Shown here in pieces: positions 49,422 through 50,902 of a DNA stretch of 50,902 nt. Origin of the DNA: an uncultured Eggerthellaceae bacterium (GTDB taxonomy: Bacteria; Actinomycetota; Coriobacteriia; Coriobacteriales; Eggerthellaceae); contig CAJURZ010000019.1 of NCBI GenBank assembly GCA_910588905.1, positions 1 to 50,902 on the forward strand, given 5' to 3'. The position numbers and the translations under genes are program-made. The number at the start of each line of letters is the position of its first letter. Positions within the stretch are counted from its first letter, which is position 1. Under the pieces are notes generated by a model, which saw nothing but the letters and a program-made list of their open reading frames with translations, made no database searches and had not been told where the DNA came from.

Positions 49422-50833
49422 GATCCCTCTTTCTTGTCGTTCGTGCGGAGCGCATCTATGAGGGCATCCCGCTCATTGGGCAGCCGCTCTTCTACGACCG
49501 CCTCCAGAAGCCTGTCGAGCGCACGGCCTACGTCCGGTCCTTCGGATATCCCTGCTTCCATCACATCAGTCCCGCTGATGGCCAGCATCCTCACGCTGAA
49601 GGCATCCTTGTTCTCAAGGATGTTGTCCAACACGGCTTCCACTTCATCCATGAGGGGGGCTTCAGCTGCATAGGCGGGAGCATGGGCGGCGATATCTGCC
49701 CGCTTCAGGTCCAAGAGCTGTCGTAGGAGCTCTGGCCGCCCGGAGCATTTCATCAAGGCGCGACGCACGCTCTTGCGAGTGGGCAAGATGACATCGCTGT
49801 GGAGCAGGATCACCGCTCTCAGATCAGCTGCAAAGGTAGGGCTCATGAGCAGTCGTCGGGCAATGCCCGAGGCGAGCTCTGCACTCACAGAGGCGTGACC
49901 ATAGAAGTGTTCAACGCCCTCGTCGTCGAAGAAGGCGCTTGCGGGTTTGCCCATGTCGTGGCAGAGCGCTGCCCAGCGAACGAGCCGCGTCCGAGGAGCG
50001 TGCTGCACGGCCTGGGCGGTGTGCTCGAGCACGTCAAAGCAGTGGTACTTCGTTCGCTGCTCACAGCCTTTCATGGCTACCAGTTCGGGCAGCACATAGG
50101 TCAGTACATCTACGCAGCTCATGAGGGCATCCCGGACAGAAGCGCCCAAGAGCAACTCATCCAGCTCATGAGTCACCCGCTCTTGGGAGACATTCTCAAG
50201 CAGGCTCTTCTGCTGATACATGGCCTGATAAGTGGCCGGATCCAGAGCGAAGCCCAGCTGAGAGGCGAACCGGCAGGCGCGCAGGATGCGCAAGGCATCC
50301 TCTCTGAACCGCTTTGTCGGGTCACCCACCACGCGGATGATGCCACAATGGATATCCTCTTGACCGTTGAAGGGATCGAAGAGGCCGAAGGCGGGCTGGT
50401 AGGCCAGAGCGTTCATGGTGAAATCGCGCCGAGCAAGATCCTCGCGGATGTCATCTACGAAGGCAACCTCGTCAGGATGGCGGCTATCCGAATAGCGTCC
50501 GTCATGGCGAAAGGTGGTCACCTCCACCGGATGCTCGCCATCCGGTACCACGGTCAGGGTGCCATGCTTCACGCCGGTCTCATAGGTGCTCATGCCAGCG
50601 GCTTCGCACGCCTCCTTCACCTGTTGCCAGCGTGCATCCGTGGCGATGTCCACATCATGGGCCGTGCGCCCCAGGAGGGCATCGCGAACATACCCACCCA
50701 CGAACCAAGCATCGAAGCCTTTGCGGCTGAGCGCCTCATAGACCCGCATCCCATATTCCGGTACCCGTATCTCCATAGCTTCCATTCTAAAGGAGACCGC
50801 GAGAACACCACGTTCCTTTTCATTCCTTCTCAT
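49415..50833 (-). CDS. cca: CCA-adding enzyme (class II tRNA nucleotidyltransferase) with HD domain
   Basis: A 472-residue enzyme that adds or repairs the 3' CCA of tRNAs. The head has VGGYVRDALLGRTAHDVDIATDA with the catalytic DxD, then the RRDFTMNALAY block and the neck motif EDALRILRACRFASQLGF; an HD domain follows (HCFDVLEHTAQAV, LCHDMGKP, YGHASVSAEL). ATG 50833 has GAGGGG very close upstream; ATG 50776 (MEIRVPEYGM) would match the family N-terminus equally well. It overlaps the NAT gene start by 7 nt, so the two are probably cotranscribed. Confidence 0.93.
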   Translation of the reverse strand: MRRNEKERGVLAVSFRMEAMEIRVPEYGMRVYEALSRKGFDAWFVGGYVRDALLGRTAHDVDIATDARWQQVKEACEAAGMSTYETGVKHGTLTVVPDGEHPVEVTTFRHDGRYSDSRHPDEVAFVDDIREDLARRDFTMNALAYQPAFGLFDPFNGQEDIHCGIIRVVGDPTKRFREDALRILRACRFASQLGFALDPATYQAMYQQKSLLENVSQERVTHELDELLLGASVRDALMSCVDVLTYVLPELVAMKGCEQRTKYHCFDVLEHTAQAVQHAPRTRLVRWAALCHDMGKPASAFFDDEGVEHFYGHASVSAELASGIARRLLMSPTFAADLRAVILLHSDVILPTRKSVRRALMKCSGRPELLRQLLDLKRADIAAHAPAYAAEAPLMDEVEAVLDNILENKDAFSVRMLAISGTDVMEAGISEGPDVGRALDRLLEAVVEERLPNERDALIDALRTNDKKEGSC

Positions 50834-50874
50834 CCCCTCTTAGAAATTTTTTTCAAAAAAGTTTCGGATTCTCG

Positions 50875-50880
50875 TTGACA
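50875..50880 (+). promoter_or_regulatory. -35 element of a gene outside the window
   Basis: A perfect TTGACA on the plus strand, 22 nt from the window end and pointing outward; any -10 would fall at the edge or beyond. It suggests a divergent gene starting after the window. Confidence 0.3.
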
Positions 50881-50902
50881 AACGGTAACAAGGAGCGTAT
50901 CT

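Noticed and set aside
1..50902. CRISPR arrays, insertion sequences, prophage genes and riboswitches
   Set aside because: No regularly spaced direct repeats, no transposase or phage structural genes and no recognised aptamer were seen on reading through both strands.

Overview
The window reads as chromosomal DNA of a high-GC actinobacterium, most likely of class Coriobacteriia. Reasons: dense short-spaced genes, frequent GTG/TTG starts, and a division and cell-wall (dcw) cluster that has sepF and divIVA but no ftsA, with murC-murB-ftsQ-ftsZ-pgeF-yggS-sepF-proC-yggT-divIVA in a row. The taxon is inferred from gene content and order, not from a search.

Layout. 1-16.6 kb: housekeeping and transport. 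A partial tRNA-Ala, a Veg-type protein, a P1 (S58) peptidase, a two-component system, groES-groL under a perfect CIRCE operator, a XpaC-TelA pair, a ZIP metal transporter divergent from a 10-TM metal exporter, tRNA-Lys, a universal stress protein with an MFS permease, an ABC exporter, a Na+:neurotransmitter-type symporter and a second ZIP transporter. 16.7-24.6 kb: the accessory part. A MerR regulator has a textbook 19-bp-spacer promoter. An XRE regulator is divergent from a three-gene operon (PH-like protein with zinc ribbon, YdjI-like SPFH/SHOCT protein, membrane zinc-ribbon protein). Then come three toxin-antitoxin loci in tandem: AbrB antitoxin with truncated RelE-like toxin, RelB antitoxin with PIN toxin, and HicA with an in-frame TGA plus intact HicB. 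A DUF4230 membrane protein lies between the second and third. 24.6-27 kb: a PFL/UPF0210 protein divergent from a WalJ-type metallohydrolase.

27.1-48.4 kb: the dcw cluster, mraZ-rsmH-ftsL-ftsI-murE-murF-mraY-murD-ftsW-murG-murC-murB-ftsQ-ftsZ-pgeF-yggS-sepF-proC-yggT-divIVA, all on the plus strand. It makes the cytoplasmic peptidoglycan precursors (MurB-F), the lipid intermediates (MraY, MurG), the septal synthase (FtsW/FtsI with FtsL/FtsQ) and the Z-ring with its SepF anchor. The mraZ promoter carries tandem MraZ-type boxes, with a LexA-type palindrome just upstream. 48.4-50.9 kb: hairpin repeats, an arylamine N-acetyltransferase interrupted by an in-frame TGA, and a class II CCA-adding enzyme.

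Most notable: the SPFH/zinc-ribbon operon with its own XRE regulator; the decaying toxin-antitoxin cluster; two independent in-frame TGA codons, both where tryptophan appears to be expected; a MurE with an altered substrate motif; the SOS-like site at the dcw promoter; and a hairpin repeat present in three copies. No CRISPR array, insertion sequence, prophage or rRNA was seen.
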